64,000 bases of DNA from JAAYAO01 sp051133435 (GTDB lineage Bacteria > Actinomycetota > Actinomycetes > Propionibacteriales > Propionibacteriaceae). The translations under genes were made by a program, and so were the position numbers. Of the stretch, positions 1 to 9,080 are shown in pieces (position 1 is the stretch's first letter; the number at the start of each line of letters is the position of its first letter). Where the stretch lies: the NCBI RefSeq assembly GCF_051133435.1, contig NZ_JBPGNY010000007.1, forward strand, positions 33,251 to 97,250, written 5' to 3'. A model generated the notes under the pieces. That model made no database searches, was not told where the DNA came from, and saw nothing but the letters and a program-made list of their open reading frames with translations.

Positions 1-472
1 AGGCCACCAGACCCGCGTAGCCGCGCTGGGCGCAGATCGAGGTGATCATCACGATCCGGCCGCGGATACCCTTGCCCATCATGTGCCGCAGCACCGCGCG
101 GGTCAGCAGCAGTGGCGCGGTCAGGTTGGTCTCGATGATGTCGGCGATCCGGTCGGGCGAGGTGTGCACGTGCAGGCTGTCCTGGCCGATCGCGGCGTTG
201 TTCACCAGCCCGTCGATCGGGCCCAGTTTGGCCGATGCCTCCTTGATGAAGGCGGCGACCGCGGACGAGTCGGTGGCATCCACCGAGCCGATATGCACCC
301 GATCGGGATTGGCGTCGGCGACGGCCTGCAGTTCGGGGGTCACGGTGCGGGCGAAGGCGGCCACCTTCGCACCGTTGGCCAGGATCGATTCCACCATGGC
401 CAGGCCGAGGCCGCGGGAGCCTCCGGACACCAGGACGCAGGTGCTGGGCGGGACGGGCTGAACCTCAGACAT
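1..472 (-). CDS. SDR-family oxidoreductase (partial, C-terminus outside window)
   Basis: The visible N-terminal ~157 residues form a short-chain dehydrogenase Rossmann domain. The dinucleotide motif VSGGSRGLGLAM is near residue 14, VNNAAIG is in the middle, and the segment holding the catalytic Ser (MITSI) lies close to the window edge. The Tyr-x-x-x-Lys pair falls outside the window. The ATG at 472 overlaps the end of the AMP-ligase gene by 8 bp, so the two are translationally coupled. The closest family analogy is FabG-like ketoacyl reductases. With an ACP and an acyl ligase upstream, reduction of an ACP-bound acyl group is the likely job, but the substrate is inferred only. Confidence 0.85.
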   Translation of the reverse strand, partial: MSEVQPVPPSTCVLVSGGSRGLGLAMVESILANGAKVAAFARTVTPELQAVADANPDRVHIGSVDATDSSAVAAFIKEASAKLGPIDGLVNNAAIGQDSLHVHTSPDRIADIIETNLTAPLLLTRAVLRHMMGKGIRGRIVMITSICAQRGYAGLVA

Positions 473-1691
473 CGCTCTTCAACGTCTCCTTGATCGGGAT
501 CTCGGGCAGGATGCGGATCCGGCGGGGAACCGCGTAGTCGCTGAGCCGCTCGGAGCACCAGGCCACCAGGTCGGCATCGGTCACCTCGGCGCCCGATTCC
601 AGGACGACCTCGGCGACCACCATGGTGCCCACCAACGGCGCCTTGCGGCCGCGCACCGCGGCCCAGGCCACCGCAGGGTGGTTCAGCAGTACCGAGCGCA
701 CCTCGGAGGCCGAGGCCTTCGAACCACCGACGTTGATCTCGTCACTGGCGAGCCGGCCCACGATGTGCACCCGGCCGTCCCGGATCTCGACCCGGTCACC
801 GGTGCGCAACTGCTCACCCATGCCGGCGGCCTGCCATTTGGAGGCGATCAGCAGTTCTTCGCCGTCCACCGACAGGCGCGGACGGTCGGGGGCGTCGCGG
901 TTCAGCCAGGCCTCGGGAAAACCGGCCAGACCGTCGTGCACCGCGATCGCGGCGCCGGCCTCCGAGGAGGCGTAGATCCACGACACCCGGGCGTTGGGGT
1001 ACAGCTCGCGCAGTCGATCCAGAATCGCCTGATCGACCGGTTCACCGCCGAGGGTGACCTGTTCGAGCTGCAGTTGCTGCATGGTCTCGCCGCTGTTGAA
1101 CAGGGCCTGACGCCAGAACGTCGGGGTGCCGGACGCGGCGGTGACGCCGTGTTCCAGGGCGAGGGCGGGCCAGGTGGCCAGTTCGTCGGGTTCGACGAAG
1201 ACCACGTGCTGGTCGGGCAGGGTCAGCGACAGGGTGACCACCTGCCACCAGGCGTAGGCGCCGGGGGTGTAGGGGCACAGCCAGGTGCGGGCGGGCTGGT
1301 CGGTGGTGACCGTGGTCAGCGAGGTCAGCGTGTGCGCGACCCGCTTGGGTCGTCCGGTCGAACCGCTGGTCAGCAGCCACACCCGTCCCGGATCGGCCTG
1401 GGCCGGGGTCTCGGGTTCGCGGACGGACAACTTGCCGTCCGTGCCGGGGGTGAGCACCGCGAAGCCGTTGTCGAGCAGGTCGGTGGTCAACGCCTCGTCG
1501 ACGCGGGTGTCGGCGGCGATCAATGATTCGTGCTCGCCGTTGAGGTGGGTCCACACCGCCCGGGCCGCGGCGAGGTGGCCGTGACCGAAGACCGCCGACA
1601 CCGCCGGCATCGGCAGCGTGTCGAGGTCGGCCCAGGTGCTCACCCGGCCGCCGGCGACGATCCGGTTGTTCGCCCCTCGCAGCTCGCTCAT
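465..1691 (-). CDS. ANL-superfamily AMP-dependent acyl ligase (probable acyl-ACP ligase)
   Basis: This 408-residue protein has the adenylate-forming A3 motif TSGSTGRPKRV near residue 110, a YASSEAG segment, and the C-terminal hinge GRLASDEINVGGSKASASEV. It ends in IPIKETLKSDV, where the conserved C-terminal lysine is expected. It is shorter than typical acyl-CoA synthetases (about 500 or more residues), with a reduced N-terminal part as in small acyl-ACP ligases. Its ATG overlaps the stop of the ACP gene upstream as ATGA. It probably adenylates a carboxylic acid and loads it onto that ACP. The substrate is unknown; a short hydroxyacyl used to decorate a glycan sugar is one possibility. Confidence 0.85.
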   Translation of the reverse strand: MSELRGANNRIVAGGRVSTWADLDTLPMPAVSAVFGHGHLAAARAVWTHLNGEHESLIAADTRVDEALTTDLLDNGFAVLTPGTDGKLSVREPETPAQADPGRVWLLTSGSTGRPKRVAHTLTSLTTVTTDQPARTWLCPYTPGAYAWWQVVTLSLTLPDQHVVFVEPDELATWPALALEHGVTAASGTPTFWRQALFNSGETMQQLQLEQVTLGGEPVDQAILDRLRELYPNARVSWIYASSEAGAAIAVHDGLAGFPEAWLNRDAPDRPRLSVDGEELLIASKWQAAGMGEQLRTGDRVEIRDGRVHIVGRLASDEINVGGSKASASEVRSVLLNHPAVAWAAVRGRKAPLVGTMVVAEVVLESGAEVTDADLVAWCSERLSDYAVPRRIRILPEIPIKETLKSDV

Positions 1692-1939
1692 GCCGACTGC
1701 AGTGCCTCGATGAAATCGAGGACGTCGCCCACGGTCTCGATCTGGCGCAGGCCGGGGGCGTCGAAGTTCAGTTCGGTGCCGAGCTCGTCCTCGACGCGCA
1801 GGGCGAGTTCGGAGAAGTCGAGCGATCGGAAACCGATCTCGGTGAGGACGGCCTTGTCATCGGCGGGCAGTTCCTTGCCCTGGTTGCTCAGGACCTCACC
1901 CATCAGCTGACGAACTTCATCGCGACTGAGTTGACTCAT
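1688..1939 (-). CDS. Acyl carrier protein
   Basis: This 83-residue acidic protein has the ACP helix II motif IGFRSLDFSEL. The serine is the expected phosphopantetheine site; the usual DSL is RSL here. I chose the ATG at 1939 (MSQLSRDEV); an upstream in-frame GTG at 1957 would add six residues. It heads a tightly overlapping minus-strand operon of ACP, AMP-ligase and SDR. It is diverged from housekeeping fatty-acid ACPs and sits beside sugar genes, so a dedicated acyl-donor role is likely (inference). Confidence 0.87.
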   Translation of the reverse strand: MSQLSRDEVRQLMGEVLSNQGKELPADDKAVLTEIGFRSLDFSELALRVEDELGTELNFDAPGLRQIETVGDVLDFIEALQSA

Positions 1940-2003
1940 GCGCCGAAGTCTAGCCACTAACGCGCGGCCTTTAGCATTGTGGCGAGGCGAGAGGACTGCA
2001 GAG

Positions 2004-2504
2004 ATGTTGCGTGTGGCGACCGATGAAGACCGTGACCGGGTACTGGCCTGGCGTAACCACCCGGAGGTGCGCCGGGTATCGCTGAATCAGGATGTGATCA
2101 GCCCCGACGACCATGCCCGCTGGTGGCAGAGCCTGATGGCCGACGAGAAGCGGCTGCTGTTGATCTACGAGCGCGGCGGTACGCCCAGCGGGGTGGTCAC
2201 CTTCTTCGATATCGACCGCGAAGCCGGGTCGGCCTACTACGGCTACTACCTGGACAACGCGGGCCTGGAGGAACGCGGCGAACTGCTGCCGGCCTGGATC
2301 CAGATCCAGCGCGACGCGGTGAAGTACGCCGACAACGAACTCGGCCTGCACCGGCTGGATGCCGATGTGCTCGAGATCAACGAGGGGGTGCGGTCGTTCA
2401 ACGACCGGATGGGCTTCGTCGAGGTCGACCGGGTCGAACAGGAAATCGGCGGGGAGACCTTCACCGTGCTGAAGATCCGCCGGAACAGTCCGAACAAGGA
2501 CTGA
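2004..2504 (+). CDS. pseH: GNAT N-acetyltransferase, PseH-like
   Basis: This 166-residue protein of the GNAT fold opens with LRVATDEDRDRVLAWRNHPEV, the arrangement typical of RimJ/PseH-type sugar acetyltransferases. A Phe-Asn-Asp-Arg-Met-Gly-Phe acetyl-CoA-binding segment lies near the C-terminus. PseH acetylates the 4-amino group of UDP-4-amino-4,6-dideoxy-N-acetyl-altrosamine in pseudaminic acid synthesis. The assignment rests on the fold plus the other pse genes in the window; a GNAT acting on another amino sugar cannot be excluded. The ATG at 2004 is preferred over an upstream in-frame codon at 1938 that would run into the divergent ACP gene. Confidence 0.75.
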   Translation: MLRVATDEDRDRVLAWRNHPEVRRVSLNQDVISPDDHARWWQSLMADEKRLLLIYERGGTPSGVVTFFDIDREAGSAYYGYYLDNAGLEERGELLPAWIQIQRDAVKYADNELGLHRLDADVLEINEGVRSFNDRMGFVEVDRVEQEIGGETFTVLKIRRNSPNKD

Positions 2505-2524
2505 GGCCGAATGGTGTCTCAGCC

Positions 2525-3910
2525 TCAGATCAGTTTGGCGACCGGCAGGGCGTAGTAGCGATCCGGTTCCGGGCAGGGACGGGCGAGGTCGAGCCCCTCG
2601 GCCAGCCCGGACGGCTCGCCGACCAGCACCGCATCACCGCGGGCCACCGCTTCGGTGAGGTATTCGTGACCGGCCAGCCCTGCGACCACGGTGCGTGCTC
2701 CCAGGGCCATCCCCTCGAACAACGCGGTGGACGAGACCCCGAGCTGCCAGGTGGCCCGGGCCTGCCACCAATAGGTGGTCGCCGCCCCGGTGCTGTTGCG
2801 CGGATCCTCACCGTCCGACACCTCGAGGCCGGCTGCTTCGAGTTCGGCCCGGCGGGCCGGATCAATCCGCTCGCTGGGGTGCAGCCGGAAGACCACGTGC
2901 AGGTCGGGACGCTGGGCGCGCAGCGCCATCGCCCAGGAACCCAACCGGGACGAGACGGTGCCCTGGGAGAGCACCAGCACCAGGTTCGGGTCGCGTTCGA
3001 CCCGATGCGGTAGGTCGCGGGGCAGGTGTGCCGCGCCGATCACCCGGGAGCTCATCCCGCCCGGCAGATCGACCGTCTCGGGCCAGAAACTGCCGAAGGC
3101 CCATAACTGATCGGGGTGTTGGCCGACCGCGGGACGTCCCGGGTAGGAGTAGCCCAAGTGGTAGGGCGAGATTACCCCGTGCTGCAGTTCGATCACCTCG
3201 ATGCCGAGGTCCTGGGCAGCGCCCACCCAGTGCTGCTGGAAGTAGCCGACCACCACGAAGAACCGCCGGGTGCCCAGGGCCTTGAACACCGCCCGGGTCC
3301 AGCGCCGCAGCAGGGCATGTTTCACCGATTCGCGGGTGGCCAGGGCCGCGACGTCCACCCGGTGCCCGGTGACCTCGACGATCCGGTCCGACACCTGTTC
3401 CAGCCGGGCCAGGTCCCGTCCCCACCAAGACCGACGCAGGGCCGGGACCCGGCTCACCAGGCGTCCGATCATGCCGGCGGTGGAGATCTGGAAATCCAGC
3501 CGGTGGCTGGACGGCAGCGGAATACCGTTGATCGCCGAATCGAGCACCAGTGCCTCGGGCAGCTCGCGTCGGAGTTGTTCGGTGTACCACTCGGTGCCGG
3601 CGGTCTTGCGCGGATGCACCAGGATCACGTCCCGGCGGGGGCCGCGCACCAGCATCGGGTTGCGGGTCACCACCGCACCGGTGTGGCGCGCGACCAAGGC
3701 TGCCTGAGCACCGCGGGTGCGGTGCACGGTGTGGGCCGGGCTTTGGGTGCCGGTGCGTTCACTCAACGCGGTGAGCAGCCGGTTGCGCACCAGCGGCCAG
3801 GGCAGGTGACGTCCGTGCTGCCAGGACAGCAGCTCCAGATCGTCCTCCAGCGACCAAATCAGCTCACACAGTTCGCGCACCGAAGGCGGCTCAGCGCCGG
3901 TATTCCTCAT
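2525..3910 (-). CDS. Putative GT-B type surface-polysaccharide glycosyltransferase
   Basis: This 461-residue soluble protein has no signal peptide. A central segment ELQHGVISPYHLGYSYPG and a later VLVLSQGTVSSRLG resemble the acceptor/donor cleft of capsule-type GT-B transferases, which carry a conserved QHG turn. A C-terminal segment (STALFEGMALGARTVVAGLAG) resembles nucleotide-sugar-binding GT-B motifs. Its ATG at 3910 has a GGGGGTGA ribosome-binding site and overlaps the upstream GT2 gene by 20 bp. The donor is unknown. In this cluster CMP-pseudaminate or dTDP-Fuc4NAc are candidates. The family name is uncertain. Confidence 0.55.
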   Translation of the reverse strand: MRNTGAEPPSVRELCELIWSLEDDLELLSWQHGRHLPWPLVRNRLLTALSERTGTQSPAHTVHRTRGAQAALVARHTGAVVTRNPMLVRGPRRDVILVHPRKTAGTEWYTEQLRRELPEALVLDSAINGIPLPSSHRLDFQISTAGMIGRLVSRVPALRRSWWGRDLARLEQVSDRIVEVTGHRVDVAALATRESVKHALLRRWTRAVFKALGTRRFFVVVGYFQQHWVGAAQDLGIEVIELQHGVISPYHLGYSYPGRPAVGQHPDQLWAFGSFWPETVDLPGGMSSRVIGAAHLPRDLPHRVERDPNLVLVLSQGTVSSRLGSWAMALRAQRPDLHVVFRLHPSERIDPARRAELEAAGLEVSDGEDPRNSTGAATTYWWQARATWQLGVSSTALFEGMALGARTVVAGLAGHEYLTEAVARGDAVLVGEPSGLAEGLDLARPCPEPDRYYALPVAKLI

Positions 3911-4808
3911 GGTTCACCCCCAGCAGGCCCGCGAAGGAACCCGCGGCCGAACACAGCCGGCGAAAGCCCTTGATCCGACGATCGGGACGGCCGTTGATCA
4001 GGCCGGCGAGCAACAACAGCATCCCGGAACCGAGCCGGGCCACGGCCAGGGCGATCGACTTCAGCGCCGAGCCGACCCCCGGGGCGATCAGCCGCCGGGC
4101 GATGGTGTCGCCGGCGCCGGAACGAAAGGCCCGGTGGGCCAGCCAGCGCAGCGAGGTGCGCGAGACCGGCACCCGTTCGGTGACCTCGGCCTCTTCGACC
4201 CAGCGGATGTCGAACCCGGCCCGGGCCACCCGCAGGAAGAAATGCAGATCGCTGGAGCCGGTGAACCGGAAGGCCGGGTCGAAGGCGGGGGTCACCTCGT
4301 CCAGCACCGCCCGGGTGACCAGGGTGTTGTTCGTATAGGCGTGCGGCAGCCGGTCGCCGGTGCGGTGTTTGCCCCGGGAGGAATGGACGTCACTGTGCCG
4401 GTTCCAGGCCGGCACGCCGGTAGGTAGCAGCCCGTGCACCGGCCCGGTCACCACATCGGCACCCGAGCGCTGCCAATAGGTCAGCAGTGCGTCCAGCCAG
4501 CCCGGTGGGCACTGCTCATCGTCGTCGACGAAGATCAGCGCATCGTCGTCGGCGCACAGGTCGACCGAGCGTTGCCGAGCGAAGGGGATGCCGGCCTCGG
4601 GTTCGACGCGATAGGTGATCGGAAAGGGCCCGCCGGCCGCGTCCACCACTTCGCGGGCCGAGCCCTCGGCATCGTTGTCGACCACCACGATGCGCACCGC
4701 ATAGCGGTCATCGATCTGCTGGGCCTGCACCGAGGCCAGCAGTTCGGCAAGGAGTTCGGGGCGGCGGTAGGTGATCACTGCCACCGCCACCCGTATCGCG
4801 TCAGTCAT
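3891..4808 (-). CDS. Family 2 glycosyltransferase
   Basis: This ~305-residue GT-A glycosyltransferase begins with VAVAVITYRRPELLAELLASV and has VVVDN and the metal-binding FVDDDE motif near residue 95. A conserved acceptor-side region follows (DLHFFLRVARAG). The C-terminal part has a short hydrophobic segment (SALKSIALAVARLGSGMLLLLAGL) that probably binds the membrane. The ATG at 4808 was taken as start; a GTG two codons upstream is possible. It is the first gene of a two-gene overlapping unit with the QHG-type transferase. It transfers a sugar to a glycan intermediate; the specificity is unknown. Confidence 0.87.
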   Translation of the reverse strand: MTDAIRVAVAVITYRRPELLAELLASVQAQQIDDRYAVRIVVVDNDAEGSAREVVDAAGGPFPITYRVEPEAGIPFARQRSVDLCADDDALIFVDDDEQCPPGWLDALLTYWQRSGADVVTGPVHGLLPTGVPAWNRHSDVHSSRGKHRTGDRLPHAYTNNTLVTRAVLDEVTPAFDPAFRFTGSSDLHFFLRVARAGFDIRWVEEAEVTERVPVSRTSLRWLAHRAFRSGAGDTIARRLIAPGVGSALKSIALAVARLGSGMLLLLAGLINGRPDRRIKGFRRLCSAAGSFAGLLGVNHEEYRR

Positions 4809-4880
4809 CGTCACTCATCGTAGTGCTCGCTTGGTGGAGGGCCCGTACCCGAACCCCGGCCCAGCGGGGCCCACTGCCTC

Positions 4881-4948
4881 CATATGCAACCCGGACGCGT
4901 TCATGCGGCATGAACTACGTGGCGCAGGAACCGTCCGGGTTGCATATG
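4881..4948. repeat. Intergenic palindrome family A, copy 1
   Basis: Perfect 16-bp arms CATATGCAACCCGGAC (4881-4896) and GTCCGGGTTGCATATG (4933-4948) enclose a 36-base core containing a second small hairpin (GTTCATGC/GCATGAAC). It lies in the ~300-bp non-coding gap (4809-5106) between the GT2 gene and pseI. A related element is at 36752-36828 with the same outer sequence CATATGCAnCCC. The gap must also hold the pseI promoter, but I see no convincing -35/-10 pair. Confidence 0.75.
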
Positions 4949-5106
4949 CGAGAAATGGCGCGGGGTCGTGGGTAAGGAAGTATCCGAGTGGGTAACCGGG
5001 GGTCGATCGCGATACCGTCACAAGGTGGCCGGACGTTTGGCCAATGGATAGATAAGTTCTGTACCCTGCGTGAGGCCGGGACCTCGTCCGGCCGGGAGTG
5101 AGGATC

Positions 5107-6147
5107 ATGCGGATCGGACGACACCAGGTGGGCCCGGACCATCCCCCGTTCGTCATCGCCGAGATGTCGGGCAACCACAACGGCAGCCTCGATCGCGCGT
5201 TGGACATCGTCCGGATGGCGGCCGACGCCGGGGCCCATGCGCTCAAATTGCAGACCTATACCGCCGACACGATGACCCTCGACGTCGACAGTGACCGCTT
5301 CCGGCTCTCCGACGGCCACGAGTTGTGGGGCGGCCGCACCCTGTACGACCTCTACACCGAGGCGTCCATGCCCTGGGAATGGCACGAGCCGATCTTCGAG
5401 CTCGCCGCCGAACTCGGCATCGAGGCCTTCTCGGCCCCCTTCGACCCGACCGCGGTCGACTTTCTGGACGGGCTGGGGGTGCCGGCCTTCAAGATCGCGT
5501 CCTCGGAGATCGTCGACCTGCCGCTGATCCGCCATGCGGCGAGCAAGGGCAAGCCGATGATCATCTCCACCGGCATGGCCTCGGTGGGGGAGGTCTTCAA
5601 CGCGGTCGAAGCGGCCCGTTCGGTCGGTAACGACGACATCGTGGTGCTGCAGTGCACCGCGAACTACCCGGCCGACCCGGCGGCGTCCAACCTGCGCGGT
5701 ATTCCGGTGCTCGCCGATGCCTTCGGCACTCTGGTCGGGCTGTCCGACCACACCCTCGGGATCGGTGCGGCGGTCGCCTCGGTGGCCTTCGGTGCCTGCG
5801 TGATCGAGAAGCACGTCACCCTCTCGCGCGCCGACGGGGGCGTCGACTCGGCCTTCTCGCTGGAGGGGCCCGAGTTGGCCGCCCTGGTACGAGAGAGCGA
5901 AACCGCTCGCCGCGCGCTGGGTCGTCCGGTGATCGGCGCCGACCAGTCGGAGGCCGAGGGACTGCGCTTCCGGCGATCGCTGTATGTCACCCGCGATGTC
6001 AAAGCAGGCGAAGAAGTGTCGGCCGACAATGTGCGGTCGATCCGTCCGGCCGGGGGACTGGCCCCGGAGTTGTTCGACCTGGTTGCAGGTCGTCGGTTCA
6101 CGGTCGACGTGGCCAAGGGCACGCCGCTGTCCTGGGAAGATATCTGA
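5107..6147 (+). CDS. pseI: Pseudaminic acid synthase (NeuB/PseI family)
   Basis: This 346-residue protein is a sialic-acid-synthase type enzyme. It has IAEMSGNHNGSLDRAL near the N-terminus, KLQTYTADTMTL, FSAPFDPTAVDFL and KIASSEIVDLPLI. VGLSDHTLGIGAAVASV and IEKHVTLSRADGGVDSAFSL follow, then a C-terminal SAF (antifreeze-like) domain from about residue 285. The SGNHNG and DGGVDS signatures fit PseI, which condenses 2,4-diacetamido-2,4,6-trideoxy-altrose with phosphoenolpyruvate. The ATG at 5107 follows GAGG and gives the family-typical N-terminus; a GTG at 5098 is an alternative. Confidence 0.88.
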   Translation: MRIGRHQVGPDHPPFVIAEMSGNHNGSLDRALDIVRMAADAGAHALKLQTYTADTMTLDVDSDRFRLSDGHELWGGRTLYDLYTEASMPWEWHEPIFELAAELGIEAFSAPFDPTAVDFLDGLGVPAFKIASSEIVDLPLIRHAASKGKPMIISTGMASVGEVFNAVEAARSVGNDDIVVLQCTANYPADPAASNLRGIPVLADAFGTLVGLSDHTLGIGAAVASVAFGACVIEKHVTLSRADGGVDSAFSLEGPELAALVRESETARRALGRPVIGADQSEAEGLRFRRSLYVTRDVKAGEEVSADNVRSIRPAGGLAPELFDLVAGRRFTVDVAKGTPLSWEDI

Positions 6148-6197
6148 GTTCGAGCATCACCCGCCGGTGATGGGAATGCTGGAGGTGTCGGCTCGCC

Positions 6198-9056
6198 GTG
6201 TCCAGAAGTGCGACGCAGGACTGGATCGCAGCATCGCTGCAACGAATGATCGAACGCGGCCATGACTATTGGCCCAACATGGTGCTGCCGAGTAGCCCCG
6301 ACTCCCCGATTCTGGTTGTCGAGTTGCTCACCCAGGACATCCGGCTGGCGATTCGCCAGTTGACCACCGCGAACGCGATCCGCCGGATCACCCCGGCCCG
6401 GCTCGTGGTGCTGATCGGGCCCGACCCGACCTGGCAGAAGGTGGTCTGGGAGTACTACGACCCCGAGGAACTCACCCGGGTGGCCGAATCCTACGGCGCC
6501 GACGCGGTGATTGACCTGGGTCGGGCCGCTGCCGACCTGCCCGCCACCGGGGCCACGTTGACCGCGGCTGGGCGCACGATCACTATTCCCGACCGGGCCG
6601 AGATGGACGCCAAGATCGTCGACGATCTGGTCGATGCCACCGTGGCCCGGCTGCTGAAGGTGCCGTTCGTCACCGACGAGATCCGCAGCAGCGAGGACTT
6701 CGCCCGGATCGACGAGATGACCGACCGCTACGTCCGGATCTACGAAGCCCTCTTCGCCCGTGAGGCGACCGCCTTCATCACCAGCCACATCGACTACCAC
6801 CACTGGGGTGCCGGGGTGTTCGCCGCCCTGACCCGCGAGGTGCCGATCCTGCACGTGCAGGCCACCGGCAGTCTGAAGTCCTACGCCTGGTTCCCCGAGA
6901 TGGCGCAGCAGACACAGCTGCCCGAGGGTGCGGCCTACCCGACCCTGCGGATGCACTTCACCCACCAGATCGCCGAGTTCTTCGAGAACCACATCTGGGC
7001 GAACCGAGATGCCCTGCGCGGCGCGGCCGAGTTGACCGTCTGGCGGGCCCGCAACAACTTCGGACGCCCCTCCTGGTGGCGCGGTGGCGGTGCCCGCTCG
7101 ACGCTGGAGTATCAGAGCGACGCCGAACGTCACACCATCCGGCAACAGGCGATGCGCGACCTGGACATGGACCCGGCCAAGCCGGTGGTTGCGGTCTTCG
7201 CACACGCCCACTCCGATGCGCTGAAGACCAACCACGAGGCCTTCGAAAGCCTCGCCCACTGGTTCGACGCCACCGTCGCCTACGCCGCGGAGCATCCGGA
7301 GGTGAACTGGCTGATCGTCGATCACCCCGCCCAGTTCATCTACGACGTCACCAACCATTTCGAGGTGCTCACCCAGCGCTACGCGGACAAACCGCACATG
7401 GTCTTCCGTCCCAGCATGGATATGAGCAAGAGCCGGCTGACCAGCCTGCCCGACTTGGTGCTGACGGTGCGCGGCAGCGTCTCGAACGAGTACCCGGCCT
7501 GGGGTATCCCGGCCCTGCAGGCCGGTTGGTCGGAATGGAGCCACTGCGGCCTGTCCGAGCGCGCCGACACCCAGGACGAGTACTGGCGCAAACTGGAGGA
7601 GTCGATCGCCGCCCTGCTGCGTGGGGCACAGGTGATCACCGATGAGCAGTTCGAGCGGGCCCGACTGTGGATGTGGGCCTACCGTGGTATCACCGATGTG
7701 CGCTCGCCACTGGTGCCGCCGTGGGAGTTCAAGAAGGACAACGGCCTGTACGACGAACTCACCGTCACGATGGGCTATGTCGAGGCCGAGGGCGACTCGG
7801 TGATGTCGGCGGTGCGCCGACTGTGGCGCCGCCGCCAGGCCCTGTTGACGCAAGTGGACTTCGACCAGCCGGTCGCCGACCTGATCGAGGACCTCGCACC
7901 GCTGGGCGTCGATCACCTGGTCGAGCCGCGCAGCGCAGGATTCTCCACCCACTTCGACATTCCGGTCGAACCGATCCCGGCCGACGAACGCGTCACCGCC
8001 GGCACCACCGAAGGCCTGATGGTGATGGACGGGATGGTGCGCGGTGTCGGCATCATCTCCCGGATCCGCAACAACTACGCCCTGCTGGGCTTCAAGGCTC
8101 CCCGCTTCGACGGCCCGGTACGGGTCTCGCTCGACCTGTGTGTGGACCAGGCCAGCGAAACCGAGACCACCAAGGTGCGTGCCTGGGCCGCGCGCAAGGC
8201 CCGGATCCAGGCCGGTGGCGATGAGGACGAACTGGTGGAGCTGCCCCCGCTGCCACCGCACCGGCTGGTGCAGATCACCACCCGGGGACGCGAGGTGGCC
8301 CTGGTGGCCCTGGAATCGCGGCGCACCTGCCGGCAACAGGTCGAGTTCATCTTGCAGCCCGATGAGGTCGACCCCGACGGCCTCACCCTGCTGGAGTTCT
8401 ACGGCCTGGACGCCAACGATCTGGGTATTCGCGAGTACGGCCTGGTCGGCGTGCGGATCGACGGCATCACCATGACCACCGCCGAGGAACCGAGCTGCCC
8501 CACCCAGGTCACCGGTACCGGACGTTCGGAGCGGCAGACCCTGATCACGGTGATGCCCGGTGACGATTCCGCCCGGGTGCAGATCGGCTGGGCGCCCGGC
8601 CCGAGCAAACCGGCCCCGGCTCCGACGGCTCCGGTGAACCCGGTGCCCCAGCCCGCCCCGGCGACCGCAGCAGAGCCCGCACCCGAGCCCGCGAAGCCTG
8701 CCGTCCAGCGACCCGCCGCTGAGCGCTACACCCCAGCCGGGGCGGCGAGGTTCGCCAAGCGCAATCTGCGCAAGGCCCGCAAGAAGCTGCGCGGGGCCCG
8801 TCAGCGGATGTGGAAGGCACGTCAGCAGGTCACCCGTACCGTGGTCGCCCAGGTGACCCCGCCGCGGGAGCCGTCGGCGCAGGTCTATCGCTGGGTCGAG
8901 GGCCGGTTGCAGCCGGCCGACCCGGCGAAGTGGTCGTTCTCCGAGCGGAAGCTCACCCTGGCGGCCGATTCCGCGCCGCTGGTGATTGCCTACGATGCTG
9001 GTAGCACGGCGTCGTCGGGAGTGGTCACCCACGACATCGCGGTAGCGTCGCAGTAG
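6198..9056 (+). CDS. Very large putative glycan-biosynthesis protein (capsule GT-B-like)
   Basis: This 952-residue cytoplasmic protein is not confidently assigned. Residues ~1-560 resemble capsule-type GT-B transferases: a HIDYHHWGAGVFAALTRE segment, VFAHAHSDA, then PDLVLTVRGSVSNEYPAWG and an IPALQAGWSEWS donor-side stretch. Residues ~600-790 form a second, beta-rich unit. A Pro/Ala-rich linker follows (about 800-850), then a strongly basic RNLRKARKKLRGARQRMWK stretch and a small C-terminal domain. The GTG at 6198 lies 12 bases after GGAGG. The next plus-strand gene starts 24 bp after the stop, so the two are probably co-transcribed. A transferase acting on a polymer backbone is the best guess. 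Confidence 0.55.
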   Translation: MSRSATQDWIAASLQRMIERGHDYWPNMVLPSSPDSPILVVELLTQDIRLAIRQLTTANAIRRITPARLVVLIGPDPTWQKVVWEYYDPEELTRVAESYGADAVIDLGRAAADLPATGATLTAAGRTITIPDRAEMDAKIVDDLVDATVARLLKVPFVTDEIRSSEDFARIDEMTDRYVRIYEALFAREATAFITSHIDYHHWGAGVFAALTREVPILHVQATGSLKSYAWFPEMAQQTQLPEGAAYPTLRMHFTHQIAEFFENHIWANRDALRGAAELTVWRARNNFGRPSWWRGGGARSTLEYQSDAERHTIRQQAMRDLDMDPAKPVVAVFAHAHSDALKTNHEAFESLAHWFDATVAYAAEHPEVNWLIVDHPAQFIYDVTNHFEVLTQRYADKPHMVFRPSMDMSKSRLTSLPDLVLTVRGSVSNEYPAWGIPALQAGWSEWSHCGLSERADTQDEYWRKLEESIAALLRGAQVITDEQFERARLWMWAYRGITDVRSPLVPPWEFKKDNGLYDELTVTMGYVEAEGDSVMSAVRRLWRRRQALLTQVDFDQPVADLIEDLAPLGVDHLVEPRSAGFSTHFDIPVEPIPADERVTAGTTEGLMVMDGMVRGVGIISRIRNNYALLGFKAPRFDGPVRVSLDLCVDQASETETTKVRAWAARKARIQAGGDEDELVELPPLPPHRLVQITTRGREVALVALESRRTCRQQVEFILQPDEVDPDGLTLLEFYGLDANDLGIREYGLVGVRIDGITMTTAEEPSCPTQVTGTGRSERQTLITVMPGDDSARVQIGWAPGPSKPAPAPTAPVNPVPQPAPATAAEPAPEPAKPAVQRPAAERYTPAGAARFAKRNLRKARKKLRGARQRMWKARQQVTRTVVAQVTPPREPSAQVYRWVEGRLQPADPAKWSFSERKLTLAADSAPLVIAYDAGSTASSGVVTHDIAVASQ

Positions 9057-9080
9057 CGCCACAACCGAGAGAAGAGGCAG

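Noticed and set aside
4949..5106. A firm promoter for pseI
   Set aside because: Only weak matches with 19-base spacing were found, so none was annotated.
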